From Vibrio sp. 10N.286.49.B1 (GTDB taxonomy: Bacteria > Pseudomonadota > Gammaproteobacteria > Enterobacterales > Vibrionaceae), in contig NZ_MCUW01000063.1 in assembly GCF_002873335.1 (NCBI RefSeq), forward strand, positions 1 to 7,314: a stretch of DNA of 7,314 nt, written 5' to 3'. The translations under genes and the position numbers were made by a program. Position 1 is the stretch's first letter. Every line of letters begins with the position of its first letter. Below are positions 7,123 through 7,314 of this stretch, piece after piece. The notes beneath the pieces were generated by a model, which saw only the letters and a program-made list of their open reading frames with translations, was not told the origin of the DNA and did no database searches.

Positions 7123-7257
7123 ATGAGTACATTAGAGTCGGTCATTTGGCACGTACTTGGCTATGCAGCCATGCCAGTTATCATCTTATCAGGGTTTGCC
7201 GTGGTTGCCGCCATTTCATTATGGTTCTTATCGCTAAGTAAAGATAAACAACTATAG
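7123..7257 (+). CDS. 44-residue single-span membrane protein, nap-linked
   Basis: A 44-codon frame runs from ATG 7123 to TAG 7257, ten bases after napC. It begins MSTLESVIWHVLGYAAMPV and continues into a hydrophobic stretch ending near residue 38, then a basic tail SLSKDKQL. This predicts one membrane helix (about residues 12-38, with a proline at 18) and, by the positive-inside rule, a cytoplasmic C-terminus. Size, helix and position agree with my recollection of a very small family (TIGR02808) reported near nap genes in Vibrio and Photobacterium; I could not verify this by search. Its function is unknown to me. It is not recognisably NapE, another small nap-linked membrane protein. A role in holding or tuning NapC or another membrane partner is possible but only inferred from position. 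No cysteine or heme motif is present. Confidence 0.8.
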   Translation: MSTLESVIWHVLGYAAMPVIILSGFAVVAAISLWFLSLSKDKQL

Positions 7258-7274
7258 GTTATACTCTGACCTAC

Positions 7275-7302
7275 AAAAAAGCAGACACTGAGTGTTAATG
7301 CC
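7275..7302 (-). terminator. Possible intrinsic terminator, minus strand
   Basis: Read on the minus strand, GCA (complement of 7299-7301) pairs with TGC (complement of 7281-7283). An inner ACAC/GTGT stem closes a three-base loop, and six Ts follow (7280-7275). It would end a minus-strand gene lying to the right and converging on nap. On the plus strand the hairpin has no T-run after it inside the window, so the nap terminator itself is not clearly visible. The stem is weak. Its plan closely resembles the element at 12-40. Confidence 0.35.
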
Positions 7303-7314
7303 GATCAGTTAAAG
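7296..7314. repeat. Right copy of an inverted end sequence
   Basis: The last 19 bases, read as reverse complement, match the first 18 bases of the window in about 16 of 19 aligned columns, including the identical core CGGCATTA. The two copies are therefore inverted around the whole nar-nap module. The sequence may continue past the window edge, so its real limits are unknown. Confidence 0.4.

Noticed and set aside
7255..7273. Hairpin TAGGT/ACCTA at the stop codon of the small membrane-protein gene, as a nap operon terminator
   Set aside because: The stem is five base pairs with a nine-base loop and is followed by an A-run, not a T-run, on the plus strand.

Overview
The window holds a complete, intact periplasmic nitrate reductase (Nap) module from a gammaproteobacterium, almost certainly a member of the Vibrionaceae. 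That placement rests on the gene order napF-napD-napA-napB-napC with no napG, napH or napE, on a narQ-narP pair transcribed divergently from the nap genes, and on a tiny membrane-protein gene after napC of a type I recall as being reported near nap genes in Vibrio and Photobacterium. The species cannot be fixed from the sequence alone.

Layout. On the minus strand (70-2413) lie narQ, a nitrate/nitrite sensor histidine kinase, and narP, its response regulator. They overlap by 14 bases, and narP starts at a GTG. A 255-base divergent control region (2414-2668) carries a near-consensus FNR box, an inverted repeat built from NarP-type heptamers, a good -10 hexamer, and a second, unexplained inverted repeat just upstream of napF. 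On the plus strand follow napF (cytoplasmic iron-sulfur protein), napD (Tat-signal chaperone), napA (Mo-bisMGD catalytic subunit), an intercistronic hairpin, napB (diheme subunit), napC (tetraheme quinol dehydrogenase) and a 44-residue single-span membrane protein at 7123-7257 with a very strong ribosome binding site.

How the parts work together. NarQ reads periplasmic nitrate or nitrite and phosphorylates NarP, which probably acts with FNR to switch on the nap operon under low oxygen with nitrate. NapD and NapF assist cytoplasmic maturation of NapA before its Tat export. In the periplasm electrons run from membrane quinol to NapC, then NapB, then NapA, which reduces nitrate to nitrite. Sensor, regulator and enzyme together form a self-contained nitrate-responsive cassette.

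Nothing here is a clearly new system. The best leads are the small membrane protein, related terminator-like sequences in inverted orientation at the two extreme ends of the window, the napA-napB hairpin with an alternative pairing next to the napB ribosome binding site, and the unassigned inverted repeat in the napF leader. No RNA genes, CRISPR arrays or transposase genes were seen.
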